Shown: positions 20,301 to 25,502 of the stretch, piece after piece
Numbering within the stretch: position 1 is the first letter of the stretch
Layout of the letters: every line of letters starts with the position of its first letter
Assembly: GCA_903862655.1 (NCBI GenBank)
Contig: CAIOZA010000116.1
Coordinates: 1-36,744 of the forward strand
Origin: an uncultured Ignavibacteria bacterium
GTDB lineage: Bacteria > Bacteroidota > Ignavibacteria > Kapaibacteriales > UBA2268
Direction: 5' to 3'
Length of the DNA: 36,744 bases
Made by a program: the position numbers and the translations under genes
The notes under the pieces: model-generated
Told to the model about the DNA's origin: nothing
Seen by the model: the letters and a program-made list of their open reading frames with translations, nothing else
The model's database searches: none

Positions 20301-20802
20301 TTTAACGATTGATATTTCCGGTATTACAAATAATAACTCGTTAATTTTAAATAAAAACATTAGTATTTTTGATAATTTATATATAAATTTGGGTGCATTA
20401 GATTTGCAAACTTTTACGACAAATAACTCAGGTGCTGGTATCTCGACATTTTCGATATCGCCTAATGCATTATTAAGATTATCTGGAACGAATAATTTAT
20501 CGCTAACTACCTCTAATTATGATAATTATATTGTCGATATCAATAGTACGATAGAGTTTTATGGATCAGATCAGAATATAAATGTACTCCCGGCCGGATT
20601 GAATTCAGGACTGGGCAATGTCGTTACAAGCAATCCTGGGATAAAACTCGTAAATGCGCCTCTTCTGATTCGTGGAAATCTATCGGTGACAACTGGTTCG
20701 ACTCTTAGCAATATCGTTGGTGTGAATGCTTTATCAGTTCTTAAAAATGTAATTAATAGCTCAATCATCAATAATTGTGGAGTGATCGAGATAGGGCAGT
20801 AG
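8383..20802 (+). CDS. Giant 4139-residue modular surface protein with seven FYS/GNW modules
   Basis: A very large exported protein. A signal peptide (about 1-31, FFRVLILAFVSILSFSFMYA) is followed by beta-rich, Thr/Ser/Asn/Gly-rich sequence. Seven module headers of the form 'FYS..sGnW.d..tWS' begin near residues 430, 1134, 1664, 2154, 2881, 3347 and 3826. Most modules continue with 'GnIqt..r.y', 'yNG..nQ..GdGlP..i..LtI.n', 'v.I.DSL.i..G.l', 'G.idGrl.r', 'yPiG....YtPl' and '.RyW.i.......v.L.Y...d.rg'. The first 429 residues resemble a module lacking its header. The last module is short and ends with NNCGVIEIGQ rather than a T9SS tail. No enzyme motif is visible. I infer an adhesin or filament subunit; the family is only partly known to me. 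The single uninterrupted frame of 12.4 kb argues that it is expressed and selected. Confidence 0.85.
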   Translation: MRNRVNHKGFYFFRVLILAFVSILSFSFMYAGDVLQITNGGLFYMSPSALVSIKGNVILNSGGTYTQNDTGTVFVSGNMTMDGTLNSGNGAFIFNDTLNSTIDGSSSPGFHTVYVNKTAAIDNGFYLKQGITVKRDLTLTNGVCYPDRFRIYIGGNFNNNATFTQATSTVVFNGSAQQFINGRATTFYDLWINKTSDTVKTANDVEVDHAFRIVSNSVFNIQTFHLTIGPNSGIYPDSASTGNDPVNDPFSINKYITCEGDSATLGKIIRKIPAGALASDRVVRFPIGTRGPSGGSSRVYSPGSFFFMNGMTTFGANASISLKCIPAEHPAVVYSNVSLKKYWQISTTGIDTIYRGGFNARFDYHVSEVQGDESKYTLCLFRQYSAWFINPGSGFGVETVNHRFRVDEVTRTRLDGEWTCGQPESVSLIYYTRKSGNFSDATTWSRVGYGGAAASNAPNSINDLIYIGNHDTITVLATPPYFNVLTVDTTGAMLMAQNAFLQGDTCIVKDNTLLGVASVNGITAVASSGNIQTSSRILSSKCIYLYNGTTGQVTGNGIPNTIRSLIIQNTGAADSSVTLSQNVLISDSLVINRGVLSTSIYNVDGETPGKTFTMRGGEFQCLVFPSRYTSPSFTAGTINFTGTGSVTIPSDSSISVPPVKQYFNLKFSGARGANTYITLSPIGEIIIKNNFDISQLTWSVVPNADRFIVTGSNVVFDKSGGTQDIPSDLATAQPLTYRLTYYDLTIRGTGNKRLVNGSDRLYIRNNLYLEKDTLSANGFDIWVLGDWYTTVGTTFLGGTNKVTFEANGGTDTILSNGISFNKVDIRGSSTGLVRFIDKLTINDSLNVSTVEFESMGFDTLQLNGHFTIGSGKFIANSGTVLFSNTTSNQTFTHSGVGNFHNITVRKTRGLTVNVAGTTVVTILDSLTLFAGNIGGRTASRPVLMETGSQIIRPGTTPGHIDGILRLPVPLSATTHKFDIGEGTAYVPLTLAINGSVGTVGYLEAMTGLDTTAVNVGRVILNTIDPNGAALDTTKNVRRYWTLNTNFTGNTFNLGTRDYDLEVKYLRSDLRGSPTLADSLKFEMRQRDGTVNAAHWFRTNTGVRADSSIQITGNTLLPQNTTEYFFVGEPKVFNFYSIADGNWSASSSWSTAGYGGQAATRAPLPVDNVFIGDGKLITLDADQTVNSGLTVLVEKAGPSDLPGTLICGTRTLGGTGTFTLGDSASLSIGSRFGITTAVASATAGNIQTTTRNYNGSPAHSRGNFIYTSAGSGVPLAAAAGDGLPLTINSLTVNMGTAPVILTIATSGTSSPARVLQIRDSFNIVKGVANIGDIITKLGGNFRISTNGSFNPGTTRIALAASTAEQVDSANTKSGFIWNGYNNIQELICEDTTRLLKFSRFSLKKPGGVVISTNNIHAPELLFYTANRVNLDMSTHNKYIIVYDGAGTYLINRPLPLNVFTALTDPLYGYVDGRLIRGMQTNDNRVWPIGTKTRYSPVELTVNNVNTAGLIEVVATDGNHPKFNTNGIQIKPASNIQRFWEISTPTIATFTQFALNAAGSSGNTMNVRLIYYPDDIRGGANPVNDYWIFRKQNIPPDGVGTIDKWTNTLKITNPNASRLATETAANLNTPVGVNGNGIFCDVSQFSSANCMTLMVGDQNQPNVRYFYSRADGNWNDNNTWSPYGYSGTAYGAGIFPNLNSGTDNDIVLIGDTAGASRKVTLNIATGTATAVYVDKFGVGESRGILSCPGDNYLNCNQYVQKNGGHLEIGSPSGISALGSVIGNIRASITRNYNWNQYNNNHFSYIGTADQVTGAGLPAGQLYGDPVGVGMLEIKNTGFTVTLNDSVLIRDSLKLSSGTLRFNSAHPINLKGDLINNVTPRGSIALASASTSATTSFNFIDTLSTQRIRGTADSTIFPSNVVINKANGVLKDTTQHVKILGDFKFNSPTIFDLCDTKSLTLDATSKYSTTGVWGITTMVKVSGGPNTGTYTKYFNTGSPRALDSLFIPIGEDSLGLRSARYSEANIKLNNMNYAAGANATLTLRSLYPHPNAPAGTPSLLKKYWSVSNSGISRAGATSTTDVRLTYTPSEVMGNQVNYVPEFYRRAPSTGWSFNLNNAASAAFDTLNKVITVTGSQRTPDVDWTAGDPSSFQLARSYFSRASGNWDAVASWSNDNTSGPTGQHNSQDTALNYPGFFPGDKVYIDKNFVINYNKSTLNPIDSLIIGNTPTFGNQGELQFVSSAGSNKLLTISRSVNIGTNGLISKQAGAVTSIDTLRIYNDLTNGGTAASRGINNVATSATNRLMFDFVGATQSTVSGTGNFTNLGIIGINKQDALDTLINTSTTLSSGLTGSNFLSFNLNSGVYRHENAGNARLSVSSGSNDLIIADNTCIDIPQGTVTTGDGFVMQQGSSVLLRGGNMIIGNAANEHFQYETGSNVSMSNASIMTVAGSFRRRYITSSLNFSISGSCVLNAVNMGSTTDINNRRAGFDIGAANSVFNQTGGTIKVMRPMDSSTVLKDPDYNNNSETYSVTGGTVQMGDLTQAASTQAFTVLSYPPFWNLDIEHTFGQTLTFGNNLTIVRNDLSIRNSSVATLNGQNLNLGGDLTTSGNGKLLMGTSGSRDITFIGDASASPATKKYQTVSFGNALSDKFFNISLNKPSGGQVILSQTLSNSDMIITNELDFDIGNQGIINAGTARYVQLGTNGTDVAAIQRLGLGHVAGELRWWTGDGVQIKNYPVGDTLHYTPAIFQSTAGTGTPGLLSVTAYGSNHPDILALRTAIGVDTAKNIYRYWRVIPTASLGYSLGSSGRTYSLSLQYIPGNSPTGDVRNSADYTLFEHYIRVPDYPTAGTWDVTTLASYSDTTAVSTANLIFGDFLIAENVGRNFYSIANGDWNQPSTWSNADYTGAAATDYPRRYGDRIFIGNGKSVILSLSNPNVRSVTVEKFNNLPGSLAIQDDRFIKGISFILKDDCTIKTTDGYGFTSLAGPLSTSGSIRSKNIRSYGVSRYEYNGVQNQSLGDGVPPVVKTLTINNNSNPYPYVSVVNSNLTVNDTLDIANGIFKLNATTLNLKGNVILGNTITTELDPGTSNFWLDGTADQYAIINKSNGLQTYKTYISKLTGNIFVAGSTPIPNFKISNNLTFENNNTANIDTRTSPGNGVVSIDSGATLTRLGSGYIDGRLRKFIPASVDTSSMLYEIGYKTDYTPLTLEFTSGTGSVKGNVEAVNFSPLLKQPFSGNRIDTTFKVDLWWSITAPTGSSFAMGTRLMNTILQYPKSLIMPSVALFDTAQAEVRRKSIPADPFVWMDRRGLAVLDWVDFPTYQTVRIAPQSTPAIWWSGLGEFYIGYKSQRIFYSRASGLWTDSLSWSFYPGGIPNVPSGEFPNPDWNAPIASKNEIRDSVVIQNSDVITLNTIPELAYLAINGNGTLLIPNGNYLMQSSILTSVFVMNGGWINNKTPLGIETDTSISILRFVNRTFHPEASFIFSGALNQKFGNAFPDYITNLTINNDANTRIVSSLLNNSKTELNISGNLTITRGDLRLFNNLNIRLGGDLTDDGIFNATIDNLNASIVSTLTINGSGNTNQTISGSGTLLLDNLKMNRGAGSGILQANKYLQIANQLDLRETGNLNNQIITLGSNIDMSIFSSSANAIINYSGTAPLSYIRTDLSSGLLIRKVSQNNTYTYPIGSFETTDKYTPLLFTTGATGNSGSVGVRGSKGSNATPAYIDGHARLIPIQTTDYVKRYFVVDSVTTSIPAKLRFYFNSSDIAGLQANINRIGRWRPQREVTPGAWRRVQGPIDYGSFYFETNANVDTSDYYGDFTIANAEAFRRSFFSRQSGNWNDGNAWTFSRTHVGPPAGEWPNEADDSVQVGGGNLGIGDHSIVLNVGPINTIGGLAVGTSLTNSGTLDFGTNIVKGEFSTVSDYSTLKLGSPDGITLAAPLGNLQTTYRTFAPGGFISLVYNGVTNQSPGDALPNSLRNLTIDISGITNNNSLILNKNISIFDNLYINLGALDLQTFTTNNSGAGISTFSISPNALLRLSGTNNLSLTTSNYDNYIVDINSTIEFYGSDQNINVLPAGLNSGLGNVVTSNPGIKLVNAPLLIRGNLSVTTGSTLSNIVGVNALSVLKNVINSSIINNCGVIEIGQ
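9670..20799 (+). repeat. Seven diverged protein-level modules inside the giant gene
   Basis: Headers start at 9670, 11782, 13372, 14842, 17023, 18421 and 19858, giving periods of 704, 530, 490, 727, 466 and 479 residues. The copies are similar in protein but not obviously in DNA, so they are old duplications kept apart by drift. An eighth header of the same type lies in the next gene at 22884. Confidence 0.8.
20767..20802 (+). other. C-terminal signature IINNCGVIEIGQ of the giant protein
   Basis: The last codons read INNCGVIEIGQ followed by TAG. The cysteine is eighth from the end. The neighbouring exported protein ends with MNNCGTVEIGD in the same register. This is not the conserved pattern of T9SS type A tails. 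Confidence 0.7.
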
Positions 20803-20810
20803 ATCAGATT

Positions 20811-20839
20811 GTCATTCCTGCGAAGGCATGAATCTGAAA
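20811..20839. repeat. Degenerate dispersed palindromic repeat
   Basis: ATTCCTGC (20815-20822) and GCATGAAT (20826-20833) form an imperfect inverted repeat around GAAG, flanked by GTC on the left. It has the look of the short 'gtcATTCcTGCGaa.GCAgGAATct' intergenic repeats found in many copies in other genomes. A more decayed sequence of similar kind lies at 33141-33170. Confidence 0.4.
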
Positions 20840-20855
20840 TTGAAATCGATAATTA

Positions 20856-20895
20856 ATATTATTAAACTTTGTTTATAAACTAAGTTTAATAATAT
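20856..20895. promoter_or_regulatory. 40-bp near-perfect palindrome after the giant gene
   Basis: ATATTATTAAACTT (20856-20869) pairs fully with AAGTTTAATAATAT (20882-20895). The centre GTTTATAAAC is itself palindromic, so only one T:T mismatch interrupts 20 possible pairs. It begins 54 bases after the stop. No U-run follows directly. It may protect the 3' end of the giant's mRNA, partly stop transcription before the next gene, or bind a dimer. Confidence 0.55.
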
Positions 20896-20923
20896 GATAC
20901 AAAGTTAATACAGTTGAATACAC

Positions 20924-20943
20924 TAGGTATAAGTACCTATTTT
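20924..20943 (+). terminator. Weak terminator- or attenuator-like hairpin
   Basis: TAGGTA and TACCTA pair across TAAG, and TTTT follows at once. The stem is only six pairs and AT-rich, so read-through is likely. It lies between the large palindrome and the next gene and could lower transcription of downstream genes relative to the giant. Confidence 0.35.
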
Positions 20944-21110
20944 AAATGAAATTTGAAATAATTAATTTAGTACCACTGGATAAAAGTTTTTTGAAATAAT
21001 CCTGTGGACTCAAAAAAAGATAAATAATTAACACAGGAGATAAATAAATGAATAATATGATAACTATATTTTACAACAAATTATTTTTTCACGTTTTTAG
21101 GAGTTTTCAA

Positions 21111-23324
21111 ATGAAAAAGCTTACGTGCCTTTTGACTTTAGTGTTGATCGCTCTGTTCGCATACGAAGCATCAGCTCAGGACTTTACCAATAACATAGGC
21201 GGTACTTACACAGCCTGCGCAACCGGTAAAATTGTTATGCGTTTAGCTGGTGCCAATGGCATTACTACTGGTATCTTTACCGGTACAGCACCTATGGGAT
21301 TGGTTACAAGCAGAATACCCGGTATTGTTGACTGGGGTGCTGGTGCAGCTGGACAGGTAGTTCAGAACAGATATTACACTGATTTAACTGTGTCAGGTGG
21401 TGCTAAAACACTAGCTGATGCTTATATTAGTGGTGTTTATACAATAGCAGTTGGAGCAGGTAACAGAACCTATGGTACTGGTACTATTCATTATGATGGT
21501 ACAACTCTTACACAAGACATTACTTCAGAAAGTGGTGCATCAGCGGGTACCAACAGATATTATAATTTAGTTTTTGAAGGTTCTGGAACAAAAATAGTCC
21601 AAGCAGCTTCGACTGTTTTTGCTGATAACAGCCTTCAAACGCTTCCAGTAGGAGGCAGTGCAGTAGCAACAACTGTTAATGGTATATTAGAAATTGGTAA
21701 ATCTGCAACAGCCACAGCTTCAACTATCAATGGTGCATTTTCAGTATCTGGAGCAACCGCTGCATTTAAGAATGGTAATAGTGCCACTGGTTTTGTGAGC
21801 ACATTTGACATTGCAGCTGGTGGAACGGTATCTGTTGATGCAAATGGCGATGCTACCTTAAATGCTGCATCGACAGTTACACTCGGTAACCTTAATCTTG
21901 TTGCAGGTGGTACTGCAAAATTAATAGTAGCAAATGGTGGCTCATTAACTTTAGCAAACGATTTAGGTGGTTTGGCTAAAATAGATATTGCCGGTGGTAA
22001 AGAGATGACCGTTACTGGTTCTTATACTAATCTTTTCTGTGCCGCCACAAATGCTACTTATAATGTATCATCAATCGTACATTATAATGGAGCTCTTGCA
22101 CAAGCAGTTGCTACAACTGTTGCAACTAATCCTTATGGTAATCTCTGGACAGATGGTGGAGATAAAACATTAAGTGCATGTGCTTTCCCTGCAGGTGTCT
22201 ATGTTGCTGGTGACTTATCACTAGCTGGTGGTAACCTTTACTTAGGTAATGCTGCAACTGCAGCCGCAAGTACATCAACACTGTATATTTCAGATATAAC
22301 TAAGAAAGTAATTTATAATGATCCATCGGTTCTTCATGGAGCATTACTTAGTGCTGATGGACCTACTGAAGTTGTTGGAGCAATGCGTTTGCTGGGTGGT
22401 GCAGGTTTTGCAACTGGTACACCATATAGGTTTAATAATCATGGTATGTTAGCAACATTTACAGGTGGTACTTTTGCAGCTGGAAATTATTTTGAAGTTT
22501 TGTCATTGCCTGGTACAGCTCCAAGAAATTATGATCCTACTAAGGATCTTAATAGAAAAATTAGCTTAAGATATAGTGCCGCTCCTATGGCATTCACTGC
22601 AACAGTTCAAGCTGGTTATAAAGTATCAGATAGAGCATGGGCAGAAAACCCATATTATGAAAATGAATTCCGTTTCTGGGAATCTAGAGATGTACCAAAC
22701 TTGGCAATCGAAAAGATTGCTACTGGTTTCGCATATACCAGAGTTATAGCCGGTACTATTCACACAGTTTCTCTACCAGGTATAACAGAAACCGCCGCTG
22801 ACATTGATGCAGCTCCGATTGGTAATGCTGATGCAGGGTTTTTATCAACAAACGATCTTATTTTACGTGCCGGTCCAACAATTTTCTACTCAATCAGAGA
22901 TGGACGCTGGTCTAATCCTGCAACTTGGGACGAAGGTGCCCAACCAGGTGCTAACGACGACGCTGTTGTAAGACATACAGTTCATGCTGGTTATCCAAGA
23001 CTTTCCGATGCTATGTATGCTTTACCTGAACAGCATCCATTGACACTTGTTAAGAATATTACAATCAATGATGTCGCAGGTTCTTCATTACTTTGGGGTG
23101 GTGGAGCCGGAATTGGAGATGTAAGTATATTTAATCTAACCGCAACAGGTTCAATAACAAACAATAGTAAAATTGGAGGTACAATGGCACCTTCCGGTGG
23201 TAATGATGTTACATCAACTGCATTTAACGGTATGTCAATATTTACACTTTCAACAATGCGTACAAACAACTTATTCAACAACGGTTTGATGAATAACTGT
23301 GGTACTGTTGAAATTGGTGACTAA
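21111..23324 (+). CDS. Exported repeat protein related to the giant, sharing its C-terminal signature
   Basis: I start at 21111 (MKKLTCLLTLVLIALFAYEA, 737 residues). AGGAG lies seven bases before it and a standard signal peptide follows, cleaved near SAQ. An upstream in-frame ATG at 21048, also behind AGGAG, would add 21 residues. The mature protein is rich in Ala, Gly, Thr and Asn and beta-strand-like. One 'FYSIRDGRWSNPATW' header, as in the giant, lies near residue 592 (nucleotide 22884). The protein ends NNCGTVEIGD, matching the giant's end, with no T9SS tail. Ala/Gly-rich low-complexity sequence at about 170-300 may be extended beta-helix. It is probably a partner or minor subunit of the same surface structure. 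Confidence 0.8.
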   Translation: MKKLTCLLTLVLIALFAYEASAQDFTNNIGGTYTACATGKIVMRLAGANGITTGIFTGTAPMGLVTSRIPGIVDWGAGAAGQVVQNRYYTDLTVSGGAKTLADAYISGVYTIAVGAGNRTYGTGTIHYDGTTLTQDITSESGASAGTNRYYNLVFEGSGTKIVQAASTVFADNSLQTLPVGGSAVATTVNGILEIGKSATATASTINGAFSVSGATAAFKNGNSATGFVSTFDIAAGGTVSVDANGDATLNAASTVTLGNLNLVAGGTAKLIVANGGSLTLANDLGGLAKIDIAGGKEMTVTGSYTNLFCAATNATYNVSSIVHYNGALAQAVATTVATNPYGNLWTDGGDKTLSACAFPAGVYVAGDLSLAGGNLYLGNAATAAASTSTLYISDITKKVIYNDPSVLHGALLSADGPTEVVGAMRLLGGAGFATGTPYRFNNHGMLATFTGGTFAAGNYFEVLSLPGTAPRNYDPTKDLNRKISLRYSAAPMAFTATVQAGYKVSDRAWAENPYYENEFRFWESRDVPNLAIEKIATGFAYTRVIAGTIHTVSLPGITETAADIDAAPIGNADAGFLSTNDLILRAGPTIFYSIRDGRWSNPATWDEGAQPGANDDAVVRHTVHAGYPRLSDAMYALPEQHPLTLVKNITINDVAGSSLLWGGGAGIGDVSIFNLTATGSITNNSKIGGTMAPSGGNDVTSTAFNGMSIFTLSTMRTNNLFNNGLMNNCGTVEIGD
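23292..23324 (+). other. C-terminal signature NNCGTVEIGD
   Basis: The same terminal pattern as the giant protein, in the same register: NNCG, two residues, EIG, one residue, stop. The residues before it also match in kind (LFNNGLM here, VINSSII in the giant). Confidence 0.7.
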
Positions 23325-23339
23325 TTTATTTAAATATTC

Positions 23340-23365
23340 GAGGTCAGGAGACGTCTCCTGGCCTT
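23340..23365 (+). promoter_or_regulatory. GC-rich perfect palindrome just before the third surface gene
   Basis: CAGGAGACGTCTCCTG (23345-23360) is a perfect 16-base palindrome. Flanking GAGGT and GCCTT extend the RNA stem with wobble pairs. It lies 15 bases after one stop and 10-16 bases before the next start. No U-run follows, so an mRNA processing or stability hairpin, or an operator, fits better than a terminator. Its GC content stands out strongly from the surroundings. Confidence 0.55.
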
Positions 23366-23375
23366 GGATTTATTT

Positions 23376-25427
23376 ATGTTTATGAAAAAGATCTTAACCA
23401 TATTGACGGTTTTCGTTCTCATAACCATCGTTGTTAATTCACAATTACTCGATGGGCGAAATACTATTATCAATACAGGAAAGATTATTGTTCATGGTCA
23501 AGCTAGACTCACACAGGACACAATTGGCGGTAGAGTTGAATACGTGAAGAGTGTTAATTCTCAGACTCAAACTATTCCTCAAATCGTATATAATGAGTTG
23601 AAATTTGGCGGCACATCCGAAAAGATGGTATCTGATCCAACCAAAAAACTTGTAGCATTGACTCAGTACATTGCAGATTCAAACTCAATTGTATTGCTCA
23701 ATCTTGCAACAAACATACAATCCAAAGGTTTAACAGTTCAGAATGGTATAATCAATCCTAGTTTACTTCAGGGCAGATTAATCCTAAATGGCGATGCCAA
23801 TCAATCTACAACAGGAACAGGTACATTCCGCGAACTCGAATTGGACAACAAACAGGGAACAAACGTAACAAACGGAGGTGGCTTCAAAGTCAGCACTGTA
23901 TTGGAATTGCGTCGTGGAGAATTCCACAACGATGCAGCCAATAATTTCTCAGTGGGTGACTCAGCGACCATTATTCGTCACGTCGGCAGCTCTCTTGCTG
24001 TCGAACCTCAGTTCGATAAGCATGTCAACGTTCACTATGTGGGCGATGGTGCAATGAATACGGGAGGCGAACTGCCATCTGATTCTACGAAATTATCAAA
24101 TCTTTATGTTGAAAATTCTGGTGGGGTTACATTAACAAAACATGTAACAGTAAACGATACATTGTTAGTTGGTTCAACAATCCGCACTGAATTCGACGAT
24201 ACTTCAAAATATGTACTGACATATACATCATTCCGTGATCCAATATTTGGATCAGTCAATTCTGAAATTGATGGTAGCATCAGAAGGACATTGCTTCGTT
24301 ATGACAGCTCAAAAGTGATATTCAATAATCCATATTCTTATGCATTATTTAAGAGCACTTCAGAAGCACCAAATGTCAAGGAAATTACTTTCCGTATAAA
24401 GCCCAGAACATTTCCACCAATGCTTAACGGCAATACAAAAGTTCAAAGGTTCATAAGCATTCGTGCAAAAGATGAACAGTATAATGACATACCAAATGGA
24501 GTGGATTTCACAGTTGGATATGGATTCCGTTATGATAAAAATGACACATCATTCGACGAATCAAATAAAAATGACGTAAATAGAGTTAAGCTGGAACGCT
24601 GGATTGCTCAGGGAAATTCCTGGGTTGATCTTCAGGGCTCTCAGCCAACAACAGTGGATGAAGTTAACAGATGGGTATTTGCTGAAGTAAAGAATTTCCA
24701 GAACTTCGGCGATTTCTCAATTGGCATGGCTGATGGATTAAGAAATATGCTATTTGCAAGTGAAGTTTTACTTGAAGGTGGAATGAGAAATCGTCAGCAG
24801 GATATGGGGCAGGAACTAAGGGATTCAAATTTGATACCATTAATGCCTCCAAATATATATCCGTATAATCTTGATCCAAAGAGAACATTGTACAAACTTG
24901 CCGTTATTCCGGATTCTGCAGTTGATTGGATATTGATTGAACTTAAATCAAGTATATCCGGTGGAAAATCAACTTATGTTACATGTTTTGTTAGAAGAGA
25001 TGGAAAATTAATTGATAGGGAAGGAAAGTTTCCAATCAATTTATACAGTGAAGGTGTAGATTCCGGAAATTATTATATTGCAGTCAGACATCGCAATCAT
25101 TTATCAATTATAACAGAAGAACCGGTAGCTATTCTTCCGTCAAAAAATGTAACTCTGATGAATTTTACCAAACCAGAGAATTTACTCGGTCGTGCAGACG
25201 CATTGAAAGCCTTAGGTTTCAGACCTGATGGTTCATTATTGTTTGGAATGATAGCTGGAGATTCAAACGGTGACGGTAGAATTGATGAATCCGATAATAT
25301 TTCAACTTGGGATGATAGGGATTATGAAGGATATTCACCAAGAGACATAAACTTGAATGGGATAATACTGACAAGTGATTTAAACATAGCATGGAACAAT
25401 AGAGGAAGAAAAACATACGTTCCCTAA
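23376..25427 (+). CDS. Exported beta-repeat protein with a dockerin-like calcium-binding end
   Basis: I start at ATG 23376 (MFMKKILTILTVFVLITIVV, 683 residues); ATG 23382 is equally possible, while a TTG at 23364 lies inside the hairpin. A signal peptide ends near VNSQ. The body resembles one unit of the giant protein: a strand-rich region with 'L.V...G....g.l', then 'GSVNSEIDGSIRRTL' and a segment ending in NFQNFGDFSIG. The C-terminus (from about residue 628) has two EF-hand-like loops, DSNGDGRIDESD and DINLNGIILTSD, arranged as in type I dockerins. No cohesin is recognised nearby. The mature start IINTGKIIVHGQ resembles the giant's last residues. It may be an assembly or capping subunit. 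Confidence 0.75.
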   Translation: MFMKKILTILTVFVLITIVVNSQLLDGRNTIINTGKIIVHGQARLTQDTIGGRVEYVKSVNSQTQTIPQIVYNELKFGGTSEKMVSDPTKKLVALTQYIADSNSIVLLNLATNIQSKGLTVQNGIINPSLLQGRLILNGDANQSTTGTGTFRELELDNKQGTNVTNGGGFKVSTVLELRRGEFHNDAANNFSVGDSATIIRHVGSSLAVEPQFDKHVNVHYVGDGAMNTGGELPSDSTKLSNLYVENSGGVTLTKHVTVNDTLLVGSTIRTEFDDTSKYVLTYTSFRDPIFGSVNSEIDGSIRRTLLRYDSSKVIFNNPYSYALFKSTSEAPNVKEITFRIKPRTFPPMLNGNTKVQRFISIRAKDEQYNDIPNGVDFTVGYGFRYDKNDTSFDESNKNDVNRVKLERWIAQGNSWVDLQGSQPTTVDEVNRWVFAEVKNFQNFGDFSIGMADGLRNMLFASEVLLEGGMRNRQQDMGQELRDSNLIPLMPPNIYPYNLDPKRTLYKLAVIPDSAVDWILIELKSSISGGKSTYVTCFVRRDGKLIDREGKFPINLYSEGVDSGNYYIAVRHRNHLSIITEEPVAILPSKNVTLMNFTKPENLLGRADALKALGFRPDGSLLFGMIAGDSNGDGRIDESDNISTWDDRDYEGYSPRDINLNGIILTSDLNIAWNNRGRKTYVP

Positions 25428-25502
25428 TCAAAGATTTTTGTAGAAACCGATCAAACAGATTTGAGGACAATATCGTTGAGTTTTTAGACTATAATTTTTA
25501 AG

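Noticed and set aside
9670-20802. CRISPR-like or DNA tandem repeat array in the giant gene
   Set aside because: The repeats are diverged at DNA level and hundreds of codons long; no short identical repeats with spacers are seen anywhere in the window.
22991-23281. 96-residue minus-strand frame under the 737-residue gene
   Set aside because: Antisense shadow; no ribosome site or domain.
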